A DNA stretch of 64,000 nucleotides from Actinomycetes bacterium. Its GTDB lineage: Bacteria > Actinomycetota > Acidimicrobiia > Acidimicrobiales > RAAP-2. Of this stretch, positions 36,243-46,817 are shown in pieces. Each line of letters starts with the position of its first letter. The first letter of the stretch is position 1. The stretch is from the NCBI GenBank assembly GCA_021810205.1, contig JAJZJC010000002.1, positions 1-64,000 of the forward strand, read 5' to 3'. The notes under the pieces were generated by a model that saw only the letters and a program-made list of their open reading frames with translations, searched no databases and was not told the DNA's origin. A program made the position numbers and the translations under genes.

Positions 36243-37865
36243 ATGAGCGAAAAGGTGGGACGCACAGAGCTAGAGGGGGTATCAGTGGTCGTGACATCAG
36301 TGTCACGAGACGAGATCTCGGCAGCATTGGTGACGATCGAGAAGGCGACAGGGATCGACTGGGCGTACGACCTTCTCGACGATGTGTGTGAGCGTCACGC
36401 GCTCCCCGACGCCTGGATGGTGCTGCACCCTGAGTCCTCGGCTGTCCAGATCTTCGGGCGCGGGCGGCACCCCGTTCCTCCGGATCGCGTGGCCGTCCTC
36501 GCCAACTGCACCTCCGGCATCTTCGACACCAACAGCATCTCCTCGGCTGCCGCCTGCGACGGAGCCGCAGCGGGCATCGACAGCGAGACGGGCACGGTGC
36601 TCGGCGCGCTGTGCGACGCGAAGTACAACGCGCTCCTCGCGCGGATGACGGCAGGTGTCGACCCAGTCACCGGCCTCCTGCACCGAGAAGCGATCGACGC
36701 GGCGCTCGCCAGAAGGGCGGCATGCGCTGCCCGCTACGGATGGTCCTCCACGGTCGTCGTCCTCTCGACGAGAGGAGACGCGCCCGCATCCCAGCGGTGG
36801 CGGGCACTCACCGCTGCGCTTCGCGGCGTGATCCGCATCGGCGACGAAGCCGGCGCGGTGGCCACCGGCACGGCACTTGTCATCTTGGGAAACGTCGGCA
36901 GCGATGAAGTACGGCCCTTCGTCGCGAGGGTGCGTGCGGCACTCAGCGCCACTGGCTCCGACATCGCCGACCTCTACGTGGCGACTGCGACCATGCCGCG
37001 AGAGTCGGTCAATCCCGCGGAGCTCCGCCGGCTGGCGCTCGAGCGCCTCGTGGAGACGGGAGCCGAGGCGCCATGCACCGACCGCTCCACCCTCGAGCTC
37101 GCAGTGCGCTCCGTGCCCGGCGTGGTATGGGTCGCGTGGGCGACAGCCGAACCTGCCCCCGTGGTGACGGTGGGCGCGTGGAGCGCCAGCACCGAAGAGA
37201 ACCTTGCCGAGCAGGTGACGAGCGTGGTCCACGAGCACCTCCCAGACGCCTCGGTCAGCATCGTCGACGTCGGGGAGGAGGTTCACGGCATCAGCGCGGT
37301 CGGCGCGCTTCCCGCCCCTGGCACCGTCCGATCCGGCCGCTCGAACGGCTACACGTTGGGCGCCACAGGCGCCTCGGCGTCACCCATCCACGGTTTGGCC
37401 GGCGATGCCCCAACGGCGGACGAGCCGGCACCGCTGATCGCTGCGGTCGCGCCAGGTGCCCATGAGCGTGAAGGCATCTCCGGCGCACCGCGCGTCTCAC
37501 TGCTCGGCGCCTCCTTCGACGCTGAGCGCGGCTCGACCGAGGTGACCGTCGAGCTCGGGGCGGTCCGGGGCACCGGTCGCGCGCCGGCCGGCGCGCTGAT
37601 CGGCGGCGCACAAGCCACCCTTGACGCGCTCCACGCGCTTGGCAAGGACGTGCCCTTCTACCTGGTTTCCGCCGAGCGGCCGCCAGGCATCCCCGGCGAG
37701 CCGGTGGTGGTCGTCCTCGCTGCGCGGCACGGCGGGACCAAGCGCCCGCTCGGAGGCACCGAGCGAATCGGCGTCTCCGGCGGCGATAGTGACCTTGACG
37801 CCGCGAGCCGTGCGACCCTCAGCGCACTGAACCGGTTCCTCTCTCGAACAATGCCAACGGCGTGA
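36243..37865 (+). CDS. Degenerate GGDEF protein with extra C-terminal domain
   Basis: In this 540-residue protein, residues 20-130 look GAF-like (DLLDDVCERHALPDAWMVLH). Then a GGDEF-type domain begins at DPVTGLLHREAIDAAL, but the signature region reads RIGDEAGAVATGTALVIL: RxxD remains, GGDEF and the following Arg are gone. A second alpha-beta segment and a C-terminal domain (PRVSLLGASFDAERGSTEVT; ATLDALHALGK) of unknown function follow. Its stop overlaps the next gene's GTG as GTGA, so it is translationally coupled to the MoeY-type gene. It is probably a c-di-GMP effector or regulator of that enzyme. Confidence 0.72.
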   Translation: MSEKVGRTELEGVSVVVTSVSRDEISAALVTIEKATGIDWAYDLLDDVCERHALPDAWMVLHPESSAVQIFGRGRHPVPPDRVAVLANCTSGIFDTNSISSAAACDGAAAGIDSETGTVLGALCDAKYNALLARMTAGVDPVTGLLHREAIDAALARRAACAARYGWSSTVVVLSTRGDAPASQRWRALTAALRGVIRIGDEAGAVATGTALVILGNVGSDEVRPFVARVRAALSATGSDIADLYVATATMPRESVNPAELRRLALERLVETGAEAPCTDRSTLELAVRSVPGVVWVAWATAEPAPVVTVGAWSASTEENLAEQVTSVVHEHLPDASVSIVDVGEEVHGISAVGALPAPGTVRSGRSNGYTLGATGASASPIHGLAGDAPTADEPAPLIAAVAPGAHEREGISGAPRVSLLGASFDAERGSTEVTVELGAVRGTGRAPAGALIGGAQATLDALHALGKDVPFYLVSAERPPGIPGEPVVVVLAARHGGTKRPLGGTERIGVSGGDSDLDAASRATLSALNRFLSRTMPTA

Positions 37866-40654
37866 GCAGCTTCCAGTACGGCGCGTGCTTCTTCGATCAG
37901 GCATCCGGCCTGCGGATCGAAGCCCACCATCCCCAGAGCCGACCGGATCGGTGGGCGGCGTACCTCGACGGGATGGTGCGCGCCTTCGCTCGGCACGACG
38001 TCGGCGTCCTGGCCGATCGGCGTTCGATCGAGCGAGCCCATGACGTCGCGCTCTTCTTCGTCGCCGTCAACCGCAGCGGAGAGGTCGTCGCTGGCGTCCG
38101 TTGCCACGGGCCGCTGGACGACCCCTCGGCCGCGCAGGCCCTCGCAGAGATGGCCGACTCGAGCGAGATCCACCGGCACAGGACTGCCATCGGAGCCCAG
38201 CACCCCTTCGGCGTGCTGGAGATGAAGGGCGGATGGCGCTCGGATGGTTACAAGGGCTTCTACGACCTGATTGCACGGTGCATCCTGATCGCCACCGAAT
38301 GGCTTGGCGGCGAGCTGACTCTGGCGGCCCCGGACGACCGATGGGCACCGGTGCTCGAAAGCTACGGCGCGGTCCTCATGGGCACCGAGGGCGTGCCGTA
38401 CCCCTCCGACCGCTACCGCACTGTGCTGCTGGGACTGCACCGAAGCCGCTACGAGCGCTCGCTGGACCCCGATAGGGCAAGGATCGTGCGGACGGACTTC
38501 GAGCAATTGCGCCGCCAACCGTGCACCGACACAGTCGGATGGAGACCGGTGGTGCTGGACGTGACCCGGCGAGTCGACCGCCAGGTGCTTGCCAACCTGC
38601 GAGCCGACGACACCATCTACACGCTGGACATGGTCGACCAGCAACGAGCCGAGCTGGCAAAGCTCCTCCCACCGGCGACATCGGAGCTCATCGACGAGCC
38701 GCCACGCTACGTCTACTTCCCTTGGCGACGAACGCTCGTGCACATGCTCGGGCCACGCGCCTTCGACACCGTCCGCCTGGACCGCAACCGCAACAGAGTG
38801 ACCCGCGCCGAGCAGGAGCGCTTGCGGCGCCAGCGCGTGGGCATCGTCGGCCTCAGCGTGGGGCACTCGGCGGCTACCGCCATCGCCCTCGAGGGAGGAT
38901 GCGGCCAGATGCGCCTGGCCGACTTCGACCACATCGAGCTCTCCAACTTGAACCGGGTCCCAGCGACCGTGCTCGACGTCGGCGTGAACAAGGCGATCGT
39001 GGCAGCGAGGAGGGTGGCCGAGATCGATCCCTACTTGCCGGTAGAGGTCGTGGCCGACGGCCTCACCGACGAGAACATCGACACCTTCGTCGGCGGGCTC
39101 GACGTGGTGGTCGAGGAGTGCGATTCCATCGACATGAAGCTGCGCGTGCGCGAGGTGGCGCGACGTCAGCGGGTCGCCGTCGTGATGGACACGAGTGACC
39201 GCGGGCTGCTCGACGTCGAACGGTTCGACTTGGAACCGGACCGGCCGATCTTCCACGGAATGCTCGAGGGCGTCAGCTCCTCGGCGCTCCGGTCGCTCTC
39301 CACTTACGACAAGGTTCCCTACGTCCTGCGTATCATCGACGCGGACGAGATCTCAGCGAAGCTGGCTGCCTCGCTGGTCGAGGTGGACCGCACGGTGACC
39401 ACCTGGCCCCAGCTCGGTTCCGACGTGACTCTCGGAGGCGCGTCGGTCGCCACCGCGGTCCGCCGGATCGGCCTGGGTGAGCACGTCCCATCCGGACGGG
39501 CACGCGTGGATCTCGACGCGGCCGTCGAGGCGATGGAGAGCCCGGCGGTACCGGCGGCTCCCGATTCCTTGGTACCGCCGCTCCCGCCTCGGCCGGCCGA
39601 CCCCCTGTTGGCCGTCTGCCACGCTGCCTCATTGGCACCGTCGGGTGGCAACGTCCAACCCTGGCATTTCGAGCTGTCGGCGGACTCGCTGGCCTTCGAG
39701 CTGGACCGGTCGAAGACCACCCGGATGGATGTCCGGTACCGTGGCAGCTACGTCGCACTCGGGGCCTCCGTGTTTAACGCCCGCGTGGCTGCAGCGTCGG
39801 CGGGTCGGCTGGGTTCGGTTCGGTACTTCCCCGACGGACCGTCATCGGACGTGGTCGCCAGCCTCGCCTTCGGCACAGAAGGCGACGGCGGGCTGGCTGA
39901 GCTCTACCCCGGCATGCTGGCCCGGTGCACCAATCGGCGCCACGGCACGCCCAGTCCATTCGACCTGTCGCTGGCTGCCGAGCTGACACGCCACGTCGCA
40001 GCCGAAGGCGCCCGCCTGCAGCTCGTCACGGAACGGACTCGCCTGGACGAGTGCGCCGAGATCCTGGCCCAATGCGAAAGGATCCGCTTTCTCACCCCCA
40101 TGCTGCATCGAGAGATGATGAGCGAGCTACGCTGGCCAGGCCAGGAGGCTGCGACGGGCATCGACGTCCGCACCCTGGAACTGCCTCCGTCCGACCTGGC
40201 AGCTCTCGACGTGATCCGGCGAACCGATGTGGTCGGGCTGCTTGGGAAGTGGAATGCCGGTGACGCTCTCGGCGACGGCAGTCGCAAGGCGGTGCGCTCG
40301 AGCTCCGCTCTCGCCGTAGTGACCGTCGACGCGGCGACACCGGTGGCCTACCTCCGAGGCGGAGCGGCCCTCGAGCGCCTGTGGATCGCCGCTCAGCAAG
40401 CCGGGCTCGGCGTGCAGCCGGTCTCCCCGGTCTTCATGTTCGCTGTCCAACACAGCGACTTCCAAGCCCTCGGCGGGGAGCAATGGGGCTCAGCGCTCGT
40501 CGACCTCTCTCTCCGATTCCGCGAGCTCGTCGGGATCGATCCCGCCACATCGCTCGTCCTCGTGCTGCGCCTGAGCCACGCACCCCCGCCGTCGCTCCGC
40601 AGCACCAGATTGCCCCTCGAGACCGTCATGAATCGCCGGGGAACGATTCGATAA
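37862..40654 (+). CDS. Rv1355c/MoeY-like protein: GNAT-like + ThiF/E1 + nitroreductase
   Basis: This 930-residue protein has three parts. Residues 1-200 look like a GNAT-type acyltransferase fold (GEVVAGVRCHGPL; GLLEMKGG-like FGVLEMKGGWRSDGYKG). Residues 310-480 are an E1/ThiF-type adenylation domain (VGIVGLSVGHSAATAIA, DFDHIELSNLNRVP). Residues 600-900 are a nitroreductase-type flavin domain (CHAASLAPSGGNVQPWHFEL). The order E1-nitroreductase matches M. tuberculosis Rv1355c (MoeY), and the next gene matches Rv1354c, so this gene order is shared. The reaction is not established; an activated-carboxylate chemistry is plausible. Confidence 0.85.
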   Translation: MSSFQYGACFFDQASGLRIEAHHPQSRPDRWAAYLDGMVRAFARHDVGVLADRRSIERAHDVALFFVAVNRSGEVVAGVRCHGPLDDPSAAQALAEMADSSEIHRHRTAIGAQHPFGVLEMKGGWRSDGYKGFYDLIARCILIATEWLGGELTLAAPDDRWAPVLESYGAVLMGTEGVPYPSDRYRTVLLGLHRSRYERSLDPDRARIVRTDFEQLRRQPCTDTVGWRPVVLDVTRRVDRQVLANLRADDTIYTLDMVDQQRAELAKLLPPATSELIDEPPRYVYFPWRRTLVHMLGPRAFDTVRLDRNRNRVTRAEQERLRRQRVGIVGLSVGHSAATAIALEGGCGQMRLADFDHIELSNLNRVPATVLDVGVNKAIVAARRVAEIDPYLPVEVVADGLTDENIDTFVGGLDVVVEECDSIDMKLRVREVARRQRVAVVMDTSDRGLLDVERFDLEPDRPIFHGMLEGVSSSALRSLSTYDKVPYVLRIIDADEISAKLAASLVEVDRTVTTWPQLGSDVTLGGASVATAVRRIGLGEHVPSGRARVDLDAAVEAMESPAVPAAPDSLVPPLPPRPADPLLAVCHAASLAPSGGNVQPWHFELSADSLAFELDRSKTTRMDVRYRGSYVALGASVFNARVAAASAGRLGSVRYFPDGPSSDVVASLAFGTEGDGGLAELYPGMLARCTNRRHGTPSPFDLSLAAELTRHVAAEGARLQLVTERTRLDECAEILAQCERIRFLTPMLHREMMSELRWPGQEAATGIDVRTLELPPSDLAALDVIRRTDVVGLLGKWNAGDALGDGSRKAVRSSSALAVVTVDAATPVAYLRGGAALERLWIAAQQAGLGVQPVSPVFMFAVQHSDFQALGGEQWGSALVDLSLRFRELVGIDPATSLVLVLRLSHAPPPSLRSTRLPLETVMNRRGTIR

Positions 40655-40708
40655 CCCCAGGGTGCTTCGGCAAGGTAAAGTGTGTGACGATGCGTGGGGA
40701 TGAGGTCT

Positions 40709-42970
40709 ATGGATTCAGCAGGATACTCAAACATGCGGGGTGGTCACCAGCACATTGGTGATGTGCTCAGGACGTTGGCTCGGGTCATACCCGGGACCGT
40801 CGCCGTGATGTTCATCCCAAATGTGACCGATGCCAGCCCAGTTGCTTTCGCAGCCGTTCCACACGCCGAGCTGACCAACGACCTCTTCAAGCTCGGGACT
40901 TTGCGACTGGCATCAGGAGGACCGTGGGGCCCGTTCATCGACGAGATGTTGAGCGGGTGGGTGGAGCCTGTCCTCACCGATGACGACAGGCTCATCGGCG
41001 CGATCGTGCTGGACCTACGCGACCATGTAGATCTGAGCGAGGAGGACCGTCGGTCGCTTCGGCTGTTTGCCGACGTGTGCGCGAACCTCCCTCGCGGAGG
41101 CGCCGTAGAGCTGGAGATGGCCTCCCAGCGACGAGTGGACGAGTTCGTGCTCCTCATCAGCGAGCGGCTGATGTCCGCCACGGCGCCCACGCTGCAGGAC
41201 TCCCTCGACTGGGTGATGGAATCGCTGAGTGGTTTCCTCCGCGCCGATGTCGCATATCTACGTCGCCACGACCACGCTGCCGGCACCAGCACGATGATCG
41301 CCGAGTACCCATCTCGCGGTCTCGCGTTGTCTGAAGATCCGCTGGGGATCGTCCCCTTCGCTTCCGACCCGATCTTTGCCGTCAGCGAGCACCTGAAGGT
41401 GCCGTTGATCCTTCCGGAGCACCTGGACGAGCACTACGAGAACCGGGTGGCCGAGGGAACCGGGGGACTTCGTGGATTCACCGGCGCTTGCGTTCCCCTT
41501 CTCCACGGCGAGGTTACGGAGGGGGTCCTCGGATTCATCTATTTGCACGACCCGAGCTGGTCGGAGCACGAGGTGCGGGCGTTGCGGGCGGTGGCCGCCG
41601 CGCTGGCCCAGGTCCTTTACCGGATCGACGCGGAGGAGCACCTGCGCTACGCTGCGCTCACCGACGACCTCACCGGCCTTGCCAACCGCCGGGCGCTCTT
41701 GGACGAGGTGGAAAGGCGTCAGCACGACGCCGATGCCGGCTCGATCGCGTTGCTGCTCATCGACCTCGACCGGTTCAAGGTGATGAACGACCACCTGGGG
41801 CACAAAGCAGGCGACCAGGTGCTCCAAGTGATCGCCGATCGTATCCGGACCTCGCTACGGCCAGGAGACTTCGCGGCGCGATTCGGCGGAGACGAGTTCG
41901 TCGTGGTCCTCCACGACGAGGACGGCAGCCTCGGCGCGGTGGCCACCGCGAGCCGCCTGCTCGACTTGATCTCCCTGCCAATTGACGTGCTGGGGCAGCG
42001 GGTCGCCCACACCGCAAGTGTCGGGATCGCCCTGGGAGACCAATCGGGCCTGACGGCAACGGACCTCCTCGGGCGAGCGGATATCGCCGTGTACGAAGCG
42101 AAGTCGCAGGGCAGGAACCGGATCGCCGTCTTCGACAGCGCACTGGAGGGGCGAGTGGCGCAACGCTCGAGCATCGAGCTCCTCCTGCGCCAAGCACTCG
42201 ACGAGCACGCGCTGCGAGTGCTCTACCAGCCCGAGTTCGACCTGCGCGACGGTCGCATCCTCTCTGTCGAGGCTTTGGTTCGCTGGGTGCGCCCCGGCTA
42301 CGGGCTCGTCGAAGCCGCTGAGTTCGTGCCGATTGCGGAGGAGACCCACCTCATCAACAACATCGACCGATGGGTGCTGCAGACGGCGTGCATGCAGGCG
42401 GCCGAATGGCACCGGGCTGCGCCCGACATGGGACTGGTCACGCGGGTGAACCTGTCTGCGGGCCAGCTCGCGCTCGCGGGCGTCGTCCGCTCGGTGGCCG
42501 ACTCGTTGCGGCATTCGGGGCTGCCACCACACCTGCTGTGCCTCGAGATCACCGAGCAGGCCGTGATCGCCGACGTGGACCAGGCGGTGAGGGTGCTGCG
42601 CGATGTCCGCGCGATGGGCGTGAAGCTCGCGATCGACGACTTCGGGACGGGCTTCAGCTCCATGAGCCAACTTCGGAACCTGCCGGTCGACACGCTCAAG
42701 ATCGACCGGGTGTTCGTCGACGGCATCGCCCACGACCCCACGAACCAGGCGATCGTGGAGACGATCATCCACCTCGCCCGCGCATTCAAGCTCGACGTGG
42801 TCGGCGAAGGCGTCGAACGGACCGAGGATCTCGAGACTTTGGTGAGGATCGGATGCCTGCGAGCACAAGGCTACCTCCTCGCACGACCGCTTCTCCCCGA
42901 ACAACTCCGTCCGATCCTCGAGCGTGGCGGTATCGACTTGACAGAGATCGTCAGAGCCGGTGCGACCTGA
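40709..42970 (+). CDS. GAF-GGDEF-EAL cyclic-di-GMP cyclase/phosphodiesterase
   Basis: This is a protein of about 753 residues. I start it at ATG 40709 with ATGAGG just upstream (track start GTG 40694). A GAF domain (residues 140-310) precedes a complete GGDEF domain with DDLTGLANRRALLDE, DLDRFKVMNDHLGHKAGDQ and RPGDFAARFGGDEF (RxxD and GGDEF both intact). The EAL domain is also complete: SVEALVRWV, LEITEQAVIAD, AIDDFGTGFSS and LKIDRVFVDG. It can in principle both make and degrade c-di-GMP. Architecture and position beside the MoeY-type gene match Rv1354c of M. tuberculosis. It is the last gene of the operon begun at 36243. Confidence 0.93.
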   Translation: MDSAGYSNMRGGHQHIGDVLRTLARVIPGTVAVMFIPNVTDASPVAFAAVPHAELTNDLFKLGTLRLASGGPWGPFIDEMLSGWVEPVLTDDDRLIGAIVLDLRDHVDLSEEDRRSLRLFADVCANLPRGGAVELEMASQRRVDEFVLLISERLMSATAPTLQDSLDWVMESLSGFLRADVAYLRRHDHAAGTSTMIAEYPSRGLALSEDPLGIVPFASDPIFAVSEHLKVPLILPEHLDEHYENRVAEGTGGLRGFTGACVPLLHGEVTEGVLGFIYLHDPSWSEHEVRALRAVAAALAQVLYRIDAEEHLRYAALTDDLTGLANRRALLDEVERRQHDADAGSIALLLIDLDRFKVMNDHLGHKAGDQVLQVIADRIRTSLRPGDFAARFGGDEFVVVLHDEDGSLGAVATASRLLDLISLPIDVLGQRVAHTASVGIALGDQSGLTATDLLGRADIAVYEAKSQGRNRIAVFDSALEGRVAQRSSIELLLRQALDEHALRVLYQPEFDLRDGRILSVEALVRWVRPGYGLVEAAEFVPIAEETHLINNIDRWVLQTACMQAAEWHRAAPDMGLVTRVNLSAGQLALAGVVRSVADSLRHSGLPPHLLCLEITEQAVIADVDQAVRVLRDVRAMGVKLAIDDFGTGFSSMSQLRNLPVDTLKIDRVFVDGIAHDPTNQAIVETIIHLARAFKLDVVGEGVERTEDLETLVRIGCLRAQGYLLARPLLPEQLRPILERGGIDLTEIVRAGAT

Positions 42971-43138
42971 GCAGCAGCCCGATCCCCACAAGCTCAGGCG
43001 GCACTGCTGCCTTCATTCTCATGCACATGATCTTGCCAACTTGACACGCTGTGCGTTTCTCTCCTGCGGATTTTCGCCACGAGCGACGCTGCGCGCCCTG
43101 GACCCTTCCCCGAGTGCCCGCGGAACGACGTCTGCGCT

Positions 43139-44065
43139 TTAGACCGCGCCCCACACGACGAGGTGTGACCTGAACGCGGTGGCGTCCCAGTCGCGCACCA
43201 TCCATCTCGGCAACTGCAGCCGGTCGTTCAACCGGGTCACCCTTCCGCCAAGCGTGGTGCACGCGGTGGCGAAGCCGCAGCGCCGGGCCGCATCGACCGA
43301 GTCGCGATCGAACGACGACGGGTCGCCGTAAGGGTAGGCGAGGTCGCGCACCGGGCGTCCGAGCAGCTCTTCGAGCGCGAGGGCCGAGCCGTGCATTTGC
43401 GCTTCCTGGGCGGCGGGTGGGAGTCCTGCGAGCAGTCGATGATCGACCGTGTGGGCGCCCACCGTCACCAAGGGACTGGATGCCAGCTTCTGGAGCTCCT
43501 CGTGGCGGAGCACCCGCGAGGAGCGCGGCTCGGGCACGTCCGTGCCGAGCTGGATCGCGATCGTCACCAGTGCGGCGTCAACGACCTCCATGTCAACCAG
43601 TCGAAGGCGCGAGTGGAGCGCGACCAGCGCGTCGGTCGCCGCTCTCGCCCCGTGGAGCGACACCCGGAGCGGCGACCCACTGAGGTCGAGCTCGAGCTCG
43701 ACTTCGGTGCGCCCACCGAGCAGCAGTGCGAGCCGGTCCCACCAGAACCCGCTCCGGTCCCCGAGGGCGCCGGTCACGACGAAGAAAGTGGCCGGCACGT
43801 CGCAGGCCTCGAGCGCCGGGAGCACGTGCTCGAGGTTGTCGGCGTAGCCGTCGTCGAAGGTGAGCGCGACCTGTGGGCGACCGCGGCGCCAGAGGCAGCG
43901 AACGGGTCGCCTGGCAGCCACGAGGTCCGCGAGCGGCACGACGTCGGCCAGGTCGACGAGCACGCCGAGCTGGGCCTCGAACCGCTCGGGATCGACGCAG
44001 AGCCCGTACGGGTCCGCCGGATCGTCGGCCACCCGGTGGTACATGAGGATGGTCCGGCGGGTCAT
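43139..44065 (-). CDS. Polysaccharide deacetylase (NodB-type)
   Basis: This 308-residue protein of the carbohydrate esterase 4 family has [20 protein letters not shown] (the metal-binding DD), then [15 protein letters not shown] (His ligands) and [10 protein letters not shown]. It removes N-acetyl groups from polysaccharide. Without an obvious signal peptide it may act inside the cell or on a lipid-linked intermediate. The start ATG 44065 overlaps the upstream glycosyltransferase stop as ATGA. Confidence 0.92.
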   Translation of the reverse strand: MTRRTILMYHRVADDPADPYGLCVDPERFEAQLGVLVDLADVVPLADLVAARRPVRCLWRRGRPQVALTFDDGYADNLEHVLPALEACDVPATFFVVTGALGDRSGFWWDRLALLLGGRTEVELELDLSGSPLRVSLHGARAATDALVALHSRLRLVDMEVVDAALVTIAIQLGTDVPEPRSSRVLRHEELQKLASSPLVTVGAHTVDHRLLAGLPPAAQEAQMHGSALALEELLGRPVRDLAYPYGDPSSFDRDSVDAARRCGFATACTTLGGRVTRLNDRLQLPRWMVRDWDATAFRSHLVVWGAV

Positions 44066-45756
44066 GGCGCATTCTGTCCCGCGACCGCGCTCGCCTGGGC
44101 GCAGTTGACCCCTCGTGGTTTGTCGACCCGAGCCATCAGCCGCCCGTCCCCGAGCAACGCCCGAACCGCTGCCAGGGGTGCCCGGCGATCCCATGGAAGC
44201 GCACCGAGGAGGTCCGCATCCGACCAGACCCGCCCAGGGTCGGGTGCGGAGACCACGAGCAGCGTACCGCCGGGCCGCAGTGCCTCCCAGAGGTTGGCGA
44301 GAGTATCCCTCCGACATGAGGGAGGCCATGCCGACTCTACGGCGAGCACGCCGTCATACAGGGCGCGCCCGAGCGCCTCTGGATGCGACAGATCTGCCAC
44401 CACCGACGAGTCCAAGCGGCGTACGTTGCGGTCCCAGCGCGCCCAGCGCTCCACGTCCGGCGCAGGCCCGACCGGAGGTTCCGCGCCGACAAGGAGGACC
44501 TGACCGCGCAGCGCCCCTGGATGGGCAGTCGCGACCTGGTCGGCGAGCGTAGGGCGGGGGCTCGGCCGCGCGCGGACTGCACCGGCTGCGCGAGCTGCGC
44601 GGACCGCTCGACGGCGTAGCTCGGGCGGTACCGCGTGCGCCAGGCCGCGCACCCGCCGTGCGGGCGTCGGGCGTTGCGCGACCCCGGTGTAGAGCTCTTC
44701 GTAGGCAGCGACCATCGCGTCGAGGCGGAACCGCTCGGCAACCCGAGCCCAGCCGGCCGCGCCCATCGCCTCCCGGCGGGGACGGTCGGCGAGAAGGGTG
44801 CCGATCGCGACCGCCAGCGCCGCGGGGTCGTCGGGAGCGACGAGCAACCCCGTGACCGCATCGACCACGATCTCGGGCGTCCCTCCCACGCGCGTCGCGA
44901 CCACGGGGATCCCGGCACGCATCGCCTCGAGCGCCACGACGCTCAGCGCCTCGAACCGGGAAGGCACGACCACGACCTGTGGGCGGTAGCGCGCCGTCCA
45001 TCCCTCGACCCACCCGTCGAACCGCACGCGCCCGGTCACGCCCGGTCGCGACGCCAGGGCTTCGACCCTCGGACGTTCCGGGCCGTCGCCAACCACAACT
45101 GCAGTGGTACCGGGGACGGCAGCCATTGCGCGCATGAGGACGTCGGCGCCCTTCTCGTGAGCAAGGCGGCCGACGTACAGCACCGGCACCGGCTCGGGGC
45201 TCGAGCCGCCAGGTCGGCCGAGTCCGGCCGCCGATGGCGGTGCGAAGCCGTTGTAGATGGTGGTTACCCGCTCGGAGGGCATGCGCAGTTGGCGGCGGAC
45301 CTCCCGGGTGACGTAGTCCGCCACCCCCACGTAGCGCTGCGCGAGGCGGGCGGTAGCCACGGTGAACACTCGCTGGGAGATGGACGATGCGGGCAGGACG
45401 CCGTGGACCACCGAGAGCGCGGGGATCCCCGCCCAGGATGCAGCGAGAAGCCCGTACTGCCCCGACCACAGGTGGCGGTTGACGTGCACAAGGTCGACGT
45501 CGAGCTCCCAGAACGCCGCCGCATGGGCAGCGACCGTGCGAAGGTCCGTGCGGCCGGCCACCTTATCCAGCACCCTCGTGGCGGCACCCTCACGGCCAGA
45601 CGCGATGTGCACTACCACGCCGGGGTCGACCCCGGCTATCACTGGTTGGAACCGCGGACCGAGCGAGGCCACGAGCGAGCGGGCGACGTTCTCCGCGCCA
45701 CCAACGACGGGGGAGTCGGTGTAAAAGAGGACCCGGAGGGGAATCGGCGGAGTCAT
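44062..45756 (-). CDS. GT4 glycosyltransferase with methyltransferase-like C-terminal extension
   Basis: This 564-residue protein has an N-terminal GT-B glycosyltransferase of family 4: [35 protein letters not shown] and the E-x7-E region [18 protein letters not shown]. From about residue 370 the protein continues with a Rossmann-like segment ending [20 protein letters not shown], the pattern of SAM-dependent methyltransferases without a convincing motif I. It would act at the cytoplasmic face in glycan assembly. It overlaps GT2 upstream and the deacetylase downstream by four bases each. Confidence 0.88.
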   Translation of the reverse strand: MTPPIPLRVLFYTDSPVVGGAENVARSLVASLGPRFQPVIAGVDPGVVVHIASGREGAATRVLDKVAGRTDLRTVAAHAAAFWELDVDLVHVNRHLWSGQYGLLAASWAGIPALSVVHGVLPASSISQRVFTVATARLAQRYVGVADYVTREVRRQLRMPSERVTTIYNGFAPPSAAGLGRPGGSSPEPVPVLYVGRLAHEKGADVLMRAMAAVPGTTAVVVGDGPERPRVEALASRPGVTGRVRFDGWVEGWTARYRPQVVVVPSRFEALSVVALEAMRAGIPVVATRVGGTPEIVVDAVTGLLVAPDDPAALAVAIGTLLADRPRREAMGAAGWARVAERFRLDAMVAAYEELYTGVAQRPTPARRVRGLAHAVPPELRRRAVRAARAAGAVRARPSPRPTLADQVATAHPGALRGQVLLVGAEPPVGPAPDVERWARWDRNVRRLDSSVVADLSHPEALGRALYDGVLAVESAWPPSCRRDTLANLWEALRPGGTLLVVSAPDPGRVWSDADLLGALPWDRRAPLAAVRALLGDGRLMARVDKPRGVNCAQASAVAGQNAP

Positions 45757-46817
45757 CGGGCCGTTGCGTGCACCCGGCGTGGCCGTTCGGCGCGGGCGGA
45801 AGGACGGGACTGGTTGTCGCTATCGGGCCGGGGCATGAGCTCGGTGTCTCTGCCCTGCATGGCGAGCGTCGCGCCGGCGCACAGCGCGATCCTGCGTGCG
45901 AAGCGGAAGACCAGCACCTGGCCACGCGGCCAGCGCACCAGCAGGTCGCCGATCCGTCCCGCGACGATCGCCGACGGCACGCCAAGCCCTGCCATCGAGA
46001 GCACCTTTGCGACGACCCGCGCCGCCACGGGCATGCCATCGAGCACCGAGTCGGGTTCGAACGGTCCGAGCACCTCGGGATGGGCGCGGTGCAGCTGCCA
46101 ACGGCTCGCCCCCTGCATCTTGGAGTACCACACAAACGACGTGGCATCCCGGCCGTGCCGGTGCTCGGCATGGAGCGAGCGGTCGAACCGCCCGACGAGG
46201 CCCGCCTCGAGGCAGCGGATCCCGAGCTCCTGGTCCTCGTGCCCGAAGTAGCGGAAGTCGAGCCCGACCCGCCGGCAGTGTTCCGTGCGGATCGAGACGT
46301 TGCCGCCCCACAGCTGGCACAGCACGGTGGCCGGGTCGGCCTCGTAGCGCCGGCAGTGGCGCTCGTACTCCTCGGCGTAGAGCGCGCTCAACGCCGCGAT
46401 GTCGCCCTCGTCGGGGTCGGGAACCGTCGGCATGTAGCCCACGACGACCAAATTCGCAGCGTCGCGGTGGTGGCGCGCGTGGCCGGTGACGAGCCCGGGC
46501 CCGGCCACCACGTCCTGGTCGAAGAGGAGGGTCACCTCCCCGCTCACGAGCGCGAGGCCGGCGCCCAGTGCAGCGGACTTCCCAGCGTGCGCCACGAGCA
46601 CCGGTACCACCCGGCCGTCCTCCTCGTGCAGCGCCTCGAGCACCTCGAGGGTCCCGTCCCGGCAGCCATCGACGACCACGACCACCTCGGTCGTCGCCGG
46701 ATCGACGAGCAGGGCGCGTACCGTGCGGCTGATCTTCGACGAGTATCGGTAGCTCGGCACCAGCACCGACACGGTCGGTAGCGCGCGTACTACCTGCCCT
46801 ACCACGTGGCCTCCCAC
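45753..46817 (-). CDS. Family 2 glycosyltransferase
   Basis: This 354-residue GT-A protein starts with [20 protein letters not shown]. It contains [18 protein letters not shown], then [12 protein letters not shown] (DXD-like metal site), [20 protein letters not shown] and [15 protein letters not shown], the acceptor-base ED motif. It would add a sugar from a nucleotide donor. It overlaps the LicD-like gene upstream (19 bases) and GT4 downstream (4 bases), so the four genes 43139-47515 form one operon. Confidence 0.9.
   Translation of the reverse strand: MGGHVVGQVVRALPTVSVLVPSYRYSSKISRTVRALLVDPATTEVVVVVDGCRDGTLEVLEALHEEDGRVVPVLVAHAGKSAALGAGLALVSGEVTLLFDQDVVAGPGLVTGHARHHRDAANLVVVGYMPTVPDPDEGDIAALSALYAEEYERHCRRYEADPATVLCQLWGGNVSIRTEHCRRVGLDFRYFGHEDQELGIRCLEAGLVGRFDRSLHAEHRHGRDATSFVWYSKMQGASRWQLHRAHPEVLGPFEPDSVLDGMPVAARVVAKVLSMAGLGVPSAIVAGRIGDLLVRWPRGQVLVFRFARRIALCAGATLAMQGRDTELMPRPDSDNQSRPSARAERPRRVHATAR

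Noticed and set aside
42971-43138. TTGACA in the gap after the GGDEF-EAL gene as a promoter
   Set aside because: It reads towards the convergent deacetylase gene end and has no matching -10 or downstream plus-strand gene.
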